From assembly GCA_030770425.1 (NCBI GenBank), contig JASJFT010000259.1, positions 1 through 58,961 on the forward strand: 58,961 bases of DNA, given 5' to 3'. Shown in pieces: positions 11,702 through 22,596 of the stretch. The stretch's first letter is position 1, and the number at the start of each line of letters is the position of its first letter. This stretch comes from Darksidea phi (lineage: Eukaryota; Ascomycota; Dothideomycetes; Pleosporales; Lentitheciaceae). Under the pieces are notes generated by a model, which did no database searches, had not been told where the DNA came from, and saw nothing but the letters and a program-made list of their open reading frames with translations. A program made the translations under genes and the position numbers.

Positions 11702-12530
11702 TTTTAGCGCAGCACTTTTGCCCTGACTTCCGGCTCGCTTCCAAAAGCGAAGATCCAGTACACGAATTCCCAGATGACCATGAAGAAGTAGACAAGGGCC
11801 TGCGGTTGTTAGCCCGCGGTTCCCGCGTGGACAGTTGAAAGCACAAATCTGGGCTGCGAGCAAATGACCTTCTGCCGCGTTTCAGCGTAGATGAGATCAT
11901 ACAAGTTCTCGCCCTCTCCGACCTGGAACTTTATCCCATCTGTCTTGCCGAACTCGATGAAATGTCTCGTAATAACGACATCACTCTCACCGAAGATTGC
12001 ACACAGACAAGTGCCGTGGTGAACAGGCCCTTCTGACGATTGGCCGCAAGCACCAGGCCCTCGCCAACGACCTTCATTTTGGCCTAGATGCTGCCATTGA
12101 CGGGATTTTCCAACACGGCCATTCTTCTGTAGCCCAGCTCATGTCGTGATACGAGTCTTGAATGACCTCGGAGCTCGACGAGTGAACCAGGACACGGATG
12201 CCCTGCTCTTCCGCGCATTCGATAATGTTGCGCATTCCGGTGACAATGCACCGTGGGAACATGGACTTGCCTGGCATCATGGCGTCTGGCGAAGCGACAT
12301 TAATAATGACGTCAGATTGCATGCTCTTGAAAGCAGCTGCGAGGTCGCTCTTGGGGGCTAGATCTCCAGCGACGTACTTGATGTTGTCGAAGCGGTTGTT
12401 CTCCACCGCGATGTCGAAGCTGGAGATTCCGCTCCCAGGCGCGCCGTTTTCGAGGAGGGGCTTGACAACATGGTGGCCTAAGAGCCCGCACCCACAAATA
12501 TACTAATGACGTTTTCTCAGGAGGGCCCAT

Positions 12531-12846
12531 TGTGTGGGGTGGGGTTAAGCTCGCGGTGGGTGAGACGTAGAGAAGTCAATAACAAGAGGTCGGAGCAGCA
12601 ATGCCAGATGTAAGGTCCAGACGGACGAGGAGCGAAAAGGAAAAAGGGCGAAGCAGGCGCAGTAGTACGTGAAGCGCCATTCCAGCCCGCATGGGTACAT
12701 AGCCAACCATAGCGCCTGAATCCCCGACTCTTTCCCGCGCTGCGCAACCAGGGCATTCTATGTTCTCGAGGCACGCAGCAGCGGCTAGCCATCCAGTCTG
12801 AAGTTAATAACTTCGTGTGCACTCACATCCTTGACACGCTTCGCTA
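12531..12846. other. Intergenic between two relics
   Basis: About 316 bp between the start of the broken dehydrogenase and the stop of the rhodopsin-like gene. Both lie on the minus strand, so this would have been promoter. Nothing further is recognised. Confidence 0.4.
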
Positions 12847-13598
12847 TCATACCCATGTATCTGACCGCTCCGACTTGGTGTACACTATTTCAGGCAGGTC
12901 GAGATGCGGCATTTGCGGAGCCACCAATGCGTCGTCCGAATCCCGCCCCTTCGAAGCGTCCCTTTCCGCGCTGCTACTCTTGCTCTCTAGCATTGAACCA
13001 TGCCGTCTTGTACGGAAGGCTGAGCCAACCCATGAAAAGGCGGGCTTCTTCGACTTCCAGAACGCTGGGAGGAAAGTTGCGCAGGTGCAAATTAACGCGA
13101 TGTTGGCCTCTAGAATCCTGTCACGTGTTAGTGCTGGTTCGTGCGTGAGACTTGGTGCTGTTGATACTCACTTGAAGATGGCTACGTATAAGGCATAGCA
13201 CATCTGGTCTGTAGTGCTGTAGTAAATAGCGTTGAAAATCAGGTTTGCAACACCGAACAGCACAGCCCTATTCCGGCCAAATCAGCACTTCTCATCAACG
13301 CCGCTCCGACCGACTAGAGACTTACACGAGACCCATGGCGAAAATGGTGGTGAGTTGCACCCGCTTGTTCTTACCCACATGCAAGTTCCTCAGCCTCGAA
13401 ATGGCAATCGAGTAAATGAACATGTCCACAAGGCATCATGAAGCAGTGAATCAGAACAGTGGTGATAACCAACATAAGAGTGATAAGGTTGAGTACCCAT
13501 AAAGTCGTGGCATCCTTGGCGGGAGAGTCGAAGTCGGATTTGACGCCTTTCGGCGGCTGCTCGATGGGAAAGTTGGCAAAGAGATCATTCATCTTCAA
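12847..13598 (-). pseudogene. Truncated rhodopsin-like (Pth11-type) membrane protein gene
   Basis: The N-terminus from 13598 begins 'MKMNDLFANFPIEQPPKG' and runs into one hydrophobic helix. The reading frame then shifts by one base and resumes at 'LVDMFIYSIAISRLRN', the region before helix 6 in fungal integral membrane proteins with a seven-helix rhodopsin-like fold. Two good introns follow (GTAAGT near 13326 and GTGAGT near 13172), flanking 'GVANLIFNAIYYSTTDQM', and the last helix is 'ILEANIALICTCATFLP' with a polar tail ending 'SERSDTWV' at 12847. The middle helices 2-4 are missing. I read it as a deletion derivative with a frameshift; an unusual intron could make it a short protein instead. 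Confidence 0.5.
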
Positions 13599-14463
13599 AG
13601 TTGGTTTGAAAGATGGGAGAACACGTGGATATAGGGTGAAGAAGGAGCTATTGAGCGAACAGTCTTATTGAAGGTGGCCGGAAACAGATCCAGCACGACG
13701 AAGAGTCGGGAACAAGAAGAACTAAGAGAGCAAGCCTTTGGCTCAGCGTCCCAAACACTGCCGGTGTCGGTATGGATGGATCATGATTGAAGCTGGAAAA
13801 TTCGCTGGCTAGCTTCGGGGATTTGGGATGTCATGGGAATGAACGCTACGTCCCGTTTCATCCGTTTCTGTAGACCCAAGAGTGGGCTGAATACACTAAC
13901 AAGGTTGCATAGCTGCCAGGCCTGCGTTATGCGCCTGGAACCGCGGTTCGGGTCAGCGGGTCAAATCAACACGTCCGACGAAGTGCTGGACCCTTTGCTT
14001 GCCGCCAATCTGCTGCGAATTCTAGGCGCTGCGGGCTGCCATGTTGTTGAGGTGGAGCATCAATTCCGAAATGCAGCCAATCCGAGCCAAAAGTTGCCTG
14101 CTATCATCAAGCCGACTGACCTGTACATTTGGGGGCCACGGAAACTGTTGGAGATCGGCGTGATGGAGAGAATACGGCTTTGACGGTGGTAAAACTAGGG
14201 TGGCCGATTGGTGGATCGGGAATTGAGGTATGCAACTGCATCGTAAAGGCCTGCCTTTGACGCAAACGGGCGTTAAAAGCGAACACCTACAGGTTTTAAA
14301 GTACGCCTCTTACAACGCCACCTGTGCTGTTTACTCACGAGTGAGGCGTCAGCTCAGCAGGCAACCATGTGCACGGCGTATGCCAAGAGGCGCTAGTCCC
14401 GATCCATTTCTGTACCTCTGTGACTTCGCGCATCATTTCAGCCCCTCCACAGGGATTTAGTAA
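13599..14463. other. Intergenic region
   Basis: Contains the upstream flank of the rhodopsin-like relic and the start side of the next relic. A 116-codon open frame at 13833-14183 (+) has no recognisable domain, no splice context and no start support, so I do not call it. No repeats were noticed. Confidence 0.35.
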
Positions 14464-15378
14464 GCAGGGCCTCTTACCAACCCCGTACCTCATGAAGAAA
14501 AGTTCCTCGGGACCGTGCTCGCCACTGGCGGAGCAGGCATCGTGGGCTCATATGTGGTCGAGGAGTTGGTCAAACGCCCGGCATGCAACAGAGTTGTCGC
14601 GACGTACCATTCACAAAAGGGGCCTCAACACTCCTGTCCAGGCGTCGACTACCATTCTATCACATTACGAATCCTCCAAAACTGCGTCGCCTGCTTGACG
14701 AAACCAACCCAACCGTTGTCATCCACACTGCGTCCCCATGACCCTTTGCGCCGTCCGAGGTACAACACCGCGTCAAACATATAGCAACCAAGGAGCTCGT
14801 CGAGCAAGCGAAAGCCATCCTGCGGTCCACACATTTGTCCACACAAGCTCCGTCGAAGCCACCTTCCTCCGGTCCGGAAGCTCTTCAAGAGCAGAGACCG
14901 AAGCGGAATCAAAACTCAACGCTCTGGACTCTAGCACAGCAATAAGCTCCTATGGCCACACCTTTTGTGCGGCCGATGCCTTGGTCCTGGAAGCGAACAC
15001 GGGCAGGCAATATGAATCTAAACCCACCACAAATGAAGGACGACTTCTGACGACAACGCTAAGTGTGGGCAGATTATATGGAGAGCGAGACCTCAAGACC
15101 ATTTGGGAGACGCTGAAGTGCGTTAAATCACCGGCAACCGGTTTCTACATTGGCCCGGACAAGGTCATGCAAGATTGGGTGTCTACGCAAACGAAGCACA
15201 AGCACATGTGCTCGCCGCAGTCGCACTTACGGACCCAAATCATCCTCCCCGCGCATCTGCAGCCTTGAAAACTGACTGCGAGGGCTTCTTCATTAGCGAT
15301 GGCTCGCCGATGAAGTTCTGGGAGTTCTCGCGGAAAGTATAGATACATGGTGGGGACAAGGATCTCAATTCCACACTG
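14464..15378 (+). pseudogene. Second 3-beta-HSD family relic
   Basis: Another extended-SDR gene of the same family as the relic at 11163-12530, on the opposite strand. Blocks in order are: Rossmann 'VLATGGAGIVGSYVVEELV' (14514-14570), 'KLRRLLDETNPTVVIHTAS' in a second frame (14680-14735), 'HTFVHTSSVEATFLRSG' (14826-14880), 'LLTTTLSVGRLYGERDLK' (15043-15100), 'GFYIGPDKVMQDWV' (15140-15180), then in another frame 'EAQAHVLAAVALTDP', and 'EGFFISDGSPMKFWEFSRK' (15280-15340) ending in a stop. At least three frame changes show it is dead. The canonical YxxxK active site is eroded: the area reads 'SSYGHTFCAADALVLE', where Lys would be expected four residues after Tyr. Confidence 0.75.
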
Positions 15379-15420
15379 AACCCACGAATCATCCAAGTCA
15401 TGATAACACTATTACCATCG

Positions 15421-16811
15421 TCAAGCTTCTTCATTGCTAGATTTTCCCACTGTCTGAACATCTGCACCGAAGAAACGCCACTGCCTTTTTACGTCCATAT
15501 CCACCTTTCCCATGTGGAGCGGAATAAGTGACTCCCTGCCACTTTCCTCTCCCGTATATAACACTATACGAGTCTATGGCCTGTTAGCACTGCACTTTGT
15601 TCGAATATAATGCTGATAATTAAAAGATGAGAAACTTACTTTGCCCAATGTAAGTTTGATGGAACCCTCTATCCATGTCAAAGGCTTGTAAGCCTTCAAA
15701 TCTTTCTTGCCTTTGATTAAAGCAATGATGTTTTGTACGACCACCTCGCTTTGAAAGAACGCCGCGCGCGCCATCTTCGGCCCGCCAGTGTCCGCCACGT
15801 CACCGCATGCGAAGACGTGAGGGAAGCGCTCGTCCTTAATCTGGAGCGTCGGCTTTACAAGGATATGAGATGTACCCTTCGATATCGATGTTGGCGACAA
15901 TGTGGTTATGATCGCTGAGTTCGGCATTTGACCAGTACACGGAATCTAGCGTATGATAAGCACCCTGCTTCCAGTAACTCTAGCAGGATGTTTCCACTTA
16001 CAATGAGATCAAATGTCTCTTCCTTTCCATTAAGCAGCTTCAAGACGTTACCGCTCTCGGGAAGCTTCGGTCGTTCATTCAACAGCACTGCAACACCCAA
16101 TTCTTCGAGTCTTTTCATGACATACTCATGCAGCCTCTTCCCAAACGTTGGCAGCAAATGCTCTCTCGAATGAATGAGCGCGACGTCCTTTGCGGGGTAA
16201 AAGTCCTTGATGTCGCTCGCGAGCTCGACCCCGACCGCACCTCCGCCGATAACCGCAATCCTACCCGCTGCGGCGATGCGATCTTGCGTATCCCGTAGTT
16301 CCCGTTGAGCACCAACGCTCCCCGTCGCAGACACCTTACTCGGGAGAGCGGAAGATGTGCCTGTTGCGATGATAAGGTACTCGTACTCGAGCGTCTCTCC
16401 GCCCTTGAGCTCCACAAACTTCTCAGTCACTCCTATAGCTGTGCCTTGGACGTGAGAGAATATGCCTTCCGGCGCGCCTTTTGCAAGTCCAGAGTACGGA
16501 ATGAAAGCGTACTGCTCGTACCCTCTTACGACGCTGAATCGTGGAAACGCGAATATGTAGTTGAGGTGCGAGTTTTTTTCTACAAGGACAACGCGATATC
16601 CACTGGGCAGTGTTTCGGTGAGCCGTTTTGTGGCTTGATACCCGGCGAATGAACCGCCGATTACGATCACATTCTTCGTTTGGCACGGTGGGAGAGCTCT
16701 GTAAGAGCGATTGTGGAGCAAGGCAGAAATGCGTTGACGGAGAGCGGTAACGGTGAAATGGGGAAGAAAAGTGACAAAGTGGAAGAGGAGGCGAAAGACA
16801 TCAGAAACCAT
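15421..16811 (-). CDS. AIF/AMID-like FAD-dependent oxidoreductase
   Basis: Predicted 422 residues in three exons: 16811-16002, 15945-15640 and 15573-15421. The introns of 56 and 66 nt both have GTAAGT donors and TAG ends, and the second carries a perfect GCTAAC branch point. It is a pyridine-nucleotide-disulphide-type flavoprotein: FAD-binding 'VIVIGGSFAG' at about 48-57, second Rossmann motif 'IAVIGGGAVGVELASD' at about 185-200 for NAD(P)H, and the FAD-contacting 'ACGDVAD' at about 316-322. The C-terminal block ends 'VKRQWRFFGADVQTVGK', as in fungal AMID-like proteins. A hydrophobic first 25 residues may anchor it to a membrane. It likely oxidises NAD(P)H and passes electrons to quinone or oxygen (family inference). 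Its last exon lies just beyond the dead dehydrogenase on the other strand. Confidence 0.9.
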
Positions 16812-17332
16812 TTCGTCTAGATGAAAGCGACAATTAGCAATGAAGATGTTGAAAAGTTTTATATATGTAAGCTTAGTCCGCGGACATCCGCGGACGAGGC
16901 GCTTTCAACGCTTGGGCCTTTGGTCTATTCACGCTTGGGCCCGATACTTCGGTGGATCTCCGATGTCGCTGCATTCACGTCAGGAGATCTCGCGGGATTT
17001 GGTGAACACTGAAGGCGGACCGGTCCTCCTACATTAAGACATCGGCATACTACACACTTTCCATCATGACTCACCCCACAGTGTCTAACCTATGGATGAC
17101 CACCCCCTTTTTAATTGCATGGAATTATAGAGTGGGCATGGTGGCTCATTAGATGCATGTAGGAATGTTGTTCTAGCAATAGAGGTGAATAATATGCCCT
17201 CTGTATAGTATCGCTTAAGTAAACGGACTCGCGTCGAGCATACATCCATTCCTTGAGATTTCAATAACACATAATCATTTTCCTAACTAAAAACCAGGGC
17301 TCAGTCACTACGTGTCCAGTAATTGATATTGC
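16812..17332. other. Intergenic region
   Basis: Between the 5' end of the AMID-like gene and the 3' end of the GPI-anchored protein gene. It contains a short GC-rich palindromic run near 16876-16896 ('ccgcggacatccgcgg') and no gene. Confidence 0.4.
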
Positions 17333-18130
17333 TTAGCCTCCAAGCCCGAAAGCAGCGCCCATGGCTGCGAAGGCAAAGAAAGTAGCAGCATTTGAAAGCT
17401 GAACAGCGGCAGCGGCACCAGTGAATTGTGATGGAGTACTCTGTAAAGAAACAATGAGCCAGGTTAGATCGAGGGTGTAGCCGTTGAACTTACAGATGTG
17501 TAGCTTCCAGTGCCGTTTGTAGGTGCAGATGGAGACCCAGAAACTGCGCCAGTGCCCGTCGGGATAATCTCTACAGTCGAGGTGCCTTCGGACGGATTGG
17601 CTTCAGCAGTGGTCGGCGTACTCCCCGTTATAGTCTCACCTTCCGGAGTTGTGGTAGGAGAAGCGGTCGGCGTAGGAGTGGACATAGCCGAGCTCGAGCT
17701 TGAGCTGCCACCGGAACTCTCCCCAGGATGCATTGCTTTGGGAACCTCGTCCTGCTCTCCACTCAACGGCTCGGTGTCTAGTCCGCACTTCGCCGCGACT
17801 GGGCTCAAAGGCCTGCCATAGTAGCGCCAGATATTGTAGCTGTCTGGACCAGCACATTTGAGACAGTTTTTGTAATCGAAGAGGAAGACTTCATTGCTGC
17901 AAACGTCATCGTTGGCTTTGGAGATAGTGATAGCGGTCCCTGGAGAGGTGTCAGAGGCCGGAAACGGGATCATGGTGGTACCATGACATACCACAGTTGT
18001 CGTGGCAGTTATATGCTGGAGTCCCCGGCTCCTGTCGCTTCAGAAGAGTGGCCAAGTTGTCGGTCTCTGCGTGCATTGAGGCACCGACTACGGCGATAAG
18101 ACCGGTGATCAAAACGTGCGAAGCAACCAT
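17333..18130 (-). CDS. GPI-anchored Ser/Thr-rich cell-wall protein
   Basis: Predicted 230 residues in three exons: 18130-17992, 17939-17494 and 17440-17333, with introns of 52 and 53 nt. An N-terminal signal peptide ('MVASHVLITGLIAVVGASMH') is followed by a KR site ('LLKRQEPG') suited to Kex2-type cleavage. A cysteine-containing domain follows, with 'YNCHDNCG', 'NDDVCSNEVF' and 'NCLKCAGPDSYNIW'. Then comes a long Ser/Thr/Pro-rich stalk, and a hydrophobic end after 'SSTPSQFTGAAAAVQL' that finishes 'MGAAFGLGG', as expected for a GPI attachment signal. This layout is common in fungal wall and plasma-membrane proteins of unknown function. The start is chosen because it gives a complete signal peptide. 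The upstream minus strand has a TATA-like run about 140 bp away. Confidence 0.85.
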
Positions 18131-18904
18131 TGTGACCGATATAAACGAAACGAACGTAGGGATAGAAAGTGACGAGAGCGAGCGAGGATTAACTACCTTT
18201 AGTTGCAGATGAGATATCGAAAGCGATGAGCATGCAAGTTGAGCTCCATCTTTGCGCGGGCATGCAGGGCTTATAAAAGCTACAGCTTCCCTTGCACTAG
18301 CTCCTCGTCTCTGCCCCTCGCATTTCCACCTCGCACACATCGTTCCACTCTTCGCCATGGGACCACAAGATCCCGCTCCATTGGCGTACCAAATGGCCTC
18401 ACCGCAGCACTCTCCCATCCGGCCGAGAGTCGGAGATTGAAAATTCTTATCTGATCGATTGATTAGATGAACCGACTGGGTAAGTGTGGAGGGTCGGCTG
18501 ACTCTCTTCTCAGCTTGTTATTGGCGGATGGGCTAGACTTCGCATCGGAAAGGCTTAGATGCAGCACTAGCGCCATCAGATAACTTGCTCGCTCGGGCTT
18601 GGGGTTGGCACAGCTCATCTACACCATGTCACTTTCCAATCAGATATCTGGGCAGAGCGGCTTGCCCGCACGGTATTCGCCGTTCAAATAACTGCCCAGC
18701 CTGTTGGTTCGAATTCGGTATGGGGATGGGGCGCTCAATCCGACAGTGCTCAATAGTTTGGGCCATTGGTGCTACGACTATGATTCGTGGGCGGCCGGGT
18801 TGATATCGCAATAGAAAGCAGTCCGTCTGACCGCAATATAGAAGAACCCCGCCCTGGCCGGCGCTGGACGAGCTCAGCCTCAGTTTGGCCTGCATTCATA
18901 CAAC
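18131..18904. other. Divergent promoter region
   Basis: 774 bp between the start of the GPI-anchored protein gene (-) and the start of the BIM1-like gene (+). Apart from a TATA-like box near 18271 no defined element is recognised. Open frames here look like chance. Confidence 0.45.
18271..18278 (-). promoter_or_regulatory. TATA-like box
   Basis: Reads TTTTATAA on the minus strand, about 140 bp upstream of the ATG of the GPI-anchored protein gene. Assigned only by position and sequence. Confidence 0.3.
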
Positions 18905-19842
18905 ATGCGACCCGCAATCTTCCCTCTTTTTGGAAGTTTGCTTGCCCTTGTTAGTGCTCAAAATGAGCAAACCAAACATGGCGAAAACGAGGAAGGGACG
19001 AGCATGGGCCCTGTAGCTTTCCTTTGGCCACCAGACCGACCGTGGGGCGCTGCGAACGACAATAGCGGACCGTGTGGAAGCCCGAATGGTCCTTTGAATC
19101 GAACTTCGTTTCCTCTCTCTCAAGGCTCAGTGGCCCTAAGCATTGCTGATGACGCGTGGCATGTTGCTTTTCGGCTTGCCGTCTCAAATAGTACGATTCA
19201 ATGTGTTTGACCTACCTTGGTTACAACCGCTGATTACTGTAGACCCAACAACACAAGCCGAGTTCGATGATCAGGTCGTGGAAAACGTCACTGATATCGA
19301 TCCTGGACACCAATGCTATAAGCTCGACCAGCTTGAAAACATTGTTGCAGGCACGAATGCTACCATCCAGCTGGAGTACTGGGCTGAGTACGAAGGCGAG
19401 AACAACGGCAAGAATCAATCCTTCTTCGCCTGCGCAGACGTGGTTAGTGACCTGTGTTGTGTGTTGTGTCTACAATACCATTTTAGCTGACAAGTGTACG
19501 CTCTAGACGTTCGTTGAGACCACAAAGTTCACGGAACAAGTTCCGTGCTTTAACGTCACAAGCGAAGAATTTGACGCGCCGACGCCCACCTCCCCAACAA
19601 GTAGCCCATCTTCTGCAACAGGATCCACTTCTCAAGAACCTTCTGTAGAGCCAGCTTCGCCGTCTGAGGGACTTTCGACTGGAACAAAGGCCGGCATCGC
19701 GGTCGGTTCGGTGATTGGAGGTTTAGCCTTGATTGGAGTGGTTGCCTTCTTTGTGTGGAGGAGAGGAAAGTCAGCTGGACTGAAGGGCAAGGAAGAGTAC
19801 GAGTTGAGGGCCAAGAACTTGAACACGCCACCCACGGAGTAG
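18905..19842 (+). CDS. BIM1-like (LPMO-related X325) membrane-anchored protein
   Basis: Predicted 273 residues in three exons: 18905-19190, 19243-19442 and 19507-19842, with introns of 52 and 64 nt. A signal peptide ('MRPAIFPLFGSLLALVSA') precedes a domain with 'GPVAFLWPPDRPWGAAND', a CG pair in 'SGPCGSPNGPLNRTSFPL' and 'FFACADVTFVE', matching the copper-acquisition-factor BIM1-like family, relatives of lytic polysaccharide monooxygenases that lack oxidase activity and bind copper. Several NxS/T sites are present. A low-complexity S/T/P linker leads to one transmembrane helix ('IAVGSVIGGLALIGVVAFFV') and a cytosolic tail starting 'WRRGKS'. Family members often end in a GPI signal; here a true transmembrane segment with a basic tail replaces it. 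The role is probably surface copper handling (inference). Confidence 0.85.
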
Positions 19843-20351
19843 TGCACAAGCGAAGAGGACGAGAGACATGGGCCAGGTTATGCAGAAGAGATATGGATGA
19901 AACCGGTCTGTGGTTGTTATACAATCAATATGATACGGAGCGCACTGTGTGCTCTTCCTGTAAAAAATCCGTCCTCACTAGCATACTGCGTAGCCAAATA
20001 TATCGAGCATCGAGCAGTCCGGCTGGGCTAGACGAGTCCATTGACGAGCTCCAATTCTGCACGTCCACTGACCCACACTATCACGCCTCTCGCAGAACAC
20101 GCTGGAAGCCATTCTTATCACAGACCCGGAGCTCAGCGGATATAAAGTCGACGGGTGCACCGTTTTCCTCCCGAGGCAAATTTTGTTATCCACAAGCGGT
20201 GAGCTCCGAAACTGAGACGTGCATTAGTGCGGGGATGGCGTTCCGCCCTTTGATGATGACGCACCGTCACCGCCCTTGTGGGTTATATATCAACTACACT
20301 GTGCGACCCATCTCGCGGTTCCGTTTCGACAATTAATTGGGGTTTGAGACA
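19843..20351. other. Intergenic region
   Basis: Between two plus-strand genes: 3' flank of the BIM1-like gene and promoter of the DHA2 gene. No gene or repeat seen. Confidence 0.4.
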
Positions 20352-22354
20352 ATGGACCGCGAGATCGAATTGGCGGATGCCGGTCCTACGAGTCAAACCG
20401 CGCTTGCTCCGCAGAGCTCTAAAGGTGCGGTGGAGACTGCAAGCGCGCTTGAACGAGGGTTGGGAGTTGCGACTGATGACAGGGGAAGAAGTAGATGGCA
20501 GCTGTTTGCTATTGTATTTGCGTTATTTGTAGGTCCATCTTTTCCCGCAAGTGCAAGCTTAACGAGCCACGCACTGCCGAAAAAACTTAGACCATCTTGA
20601 ACGCGGTATTGAAATGCGGAGCAATATCCCTAACACTCCACAGCTCTCCCTCTTTGTGGGCGCCCTGGATGCAACAATCGTCGCAACCGCCGCACCAACC
20701 ATCGCAGCCGACCTCTCCTCAGCCGCAGGCTACACATGGATTGGCGCAGCATACCTCCTTGCCACTTCCGCCGCAGGTCCGATATGGGCCAAACTCTCCG
20801 ACATTTGGGGACGTAAAATCATCGTTTTGCTTGCTTTGGCAATTTTCTTCGCGAGCTCAGCCGTCTGCGCGACGGCGAAGACGATGGAGGCCCTGATTAT
20901 CGGAAGAGCGTTTCAGGGCACGGCAGGTGGGGGGTTGATCTTACTGGTGCATGTCTGTATTAGTGATTTATTTAGTCTAAGGTCCGTACAGATGGGTTGT
21001 TCTTGGGTGATGTGAGAACTTTGACTGATTGAGGCTGTAGGCAACGGAGTCTTTTGATGGGGCTTACTGAATGCATTTGGGCGCTCGCAGGTGGTATCGG
21101 ACCTGTACTCGGAGGTGTCTTTGCATCCTTGGTTTCGTGGCGCTGGTGTTGTAAGTGTTCGATTCTGGCTTCGTCTTTCTGGACCATCCTAACATTGTGC
21201 AGTCTACATCAACCTGCCAATCAGCGGCGTTGCTGCTCTTCTCATCATCCTCTTCCTCGACATCCGTCATGAACATACTTCCTTCCTCGACGGTGTCAAA
21301 GCTATTGACTGGACAGGCATCATCACCTGTATGCAACCCTGAGTACAGAATCCCACTTCTGAGATATGTGCTAATTGTGCCTCCACCCTTAGTTCTAGGC
21401 TTCACTCTCATGGTCCTTCTCGGCCTTAACCTCGGTGGCGCCATCTTCCCCTGGAACTCTGCCAAAGTGATCGCTCTGCTCGTTGTCGGTGGTGGCTTCA
21501 TCGTCGCTTTCATATACAGCGAAGCGAAAGTTGCCCAGTATCCATTGATCCCAATGGAGCTGTTCCGGAAACGGACGAATATTGCTGCTTTGGCGGTAGT
21601 CTTCTTCCACGGATTCGTGTTCATTGCGGCGGAGTACTACATGCCCCTCTACTTGCAATCGGTTCTTGAACTCAACCCGCTGAAGTCTGGACTGTTACTT
21701 CTGCCCTTCATCGTAACTGGCGCCATAGCCGGTGTTTTTTGCGGTTTCATTATGCACAAGACGGGGCATTTCCGGCAAATCATGTGGGCCGGCACCGCCT
21801 TACTATGCTTAGGTCTCGGCCTCTTCATTACCTTCAACGCCCACACAACCATCGCGTGCACCATCGGATTTCTCATGATTGGTGGAGTTGGCTCCGGAAT
21901 TCTCTTCGAAGCCCCGCTCATCGCGGTTCAATCCCAAGTCTTGCAAAAGGACGTCGCGACCGCGACCTCCACCCTCTCGTTCATCCGCACCATTGCACTC
22001 ACAATCTCCGTCGTGATTGGTGGCACCATCTTCCAGAACTCTATGGACGGCCAGAAATCAATGCTCGCAGCTGCTGGGTTACCAGAGATGCTGTTAGATG
22101 AATTGAGCGGTGAGAGTGCAATGGCGAATGTTATGCTCCCGGGTAAGATGCAAAATGAAGAATGGGAGTTGGCAGCCAAGACGGCCTTCTCCCTTGCGAT
22201 GAGGAACATGTGGATTACCTATACCGTCTTTGCGTTTTTGAGTGTGGTTGCAAGTGCATTTGTGGAGAGAGCGCATTTGGGTACTGAGCATACCGAAACG
22301 GTAACAGGGTTGAGAAAGGAAAGAGTGGGGGTTGATAGTGAGCATGAGTCTTGA
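20352..22354 (+). CDS. MFS transporter, DHA2 (14-helix drug efflux) type
   Basis: Predicted 570 residues in five exons: 20352-20528, 20644-20981, 21041-21150, 21203-21328 and 21393-22354. The introns are 115, 59, 52 and 64 nt. The ATG is chosen because the open frame upstream of it has only a TTG. Diagnostic segments: 'VGALDATIVATAAPTIAADL' in helix 1, 'YTWIGAAYLLATSAAGPIW' in helix 2, motif A 'KLSDIWGRK', 'GRAFQGTAGGG' in helix 4 and 'GGIGPVLGGVFASLVSWRW' (motif C) in helix 5. The protein is a plasma-membrane proton antiporter for small molecules, toxins or drugs by family. No biosynthetic cluster lies next to it, so the substrate is open. Confidence 0.9.
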
Positions 22355-22596
22355 GCCCGCCTGCAGACCCCCGATGGACGAAGCTAGCTTGATTGAAATG
22401 GAGGACCAGACATCTTCAATCGCTTTTCAATTGGTATACTTGGCCGTGACCTTCCGAGACTCAAATGCGGAATGGTATGCCCAATCTAACCAGACCATAG
22501 CTATAACAAAGGGAAAGAAGTAAAGGAACAAAGACAAGTAAGAAGCATACGAGCATTATACAGATAACTTACCCAGCGGAGCGAACAACAACAAGA

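Larger units (their letters stand above)
11163..12530 (-). pseudogene. 3-beta-HSD/NAD-dependent epimerase family relic
   Basis: The translation matches the 3-beta-hydroxysteroid dehydrogenase/isomerase family of extended SDRs in collinear blocks. The N-terminus (12530-12400) has the Rossmann start 'VISIFVGAG' broken by a frameshift before 'GLLGHHVVKPLLENG'. The core (12406-12110) has 'YVAGDLA' and 'VLVHSSSSEV'. 12100-11880 reads 'MKVVGEGLVLAANR' after a stop. A hydrophobic segment 'FFMVIWEFVYWIFAFG' follows. The C-terminal 'ITKARERQGYEPRVSTKEG' (11240-11170) lies beyond an inserted repeat (11267-11701). At least one frameshift, an in-frame stop and the insertion make it non-functional. Introns could explain some breaks but not the stop and the insertion. 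Its original substrate cannot be told. Confidence 0.75.

Noticed and set aside
13833..14183. 116-codon open frame on the plus strand
   Set aside because: No domain, no splice or start support, and it lies in the upstream flank of a minus-strand relic; probably chance.
20352..22354. Secondary metabolite cluster around the DHA2 transporter
   Set aside because: No polyketide synthase, NRPS, terpene cyclase or tailoring genes lie nearby; neighbours are housekeeping or surface-protein genes.
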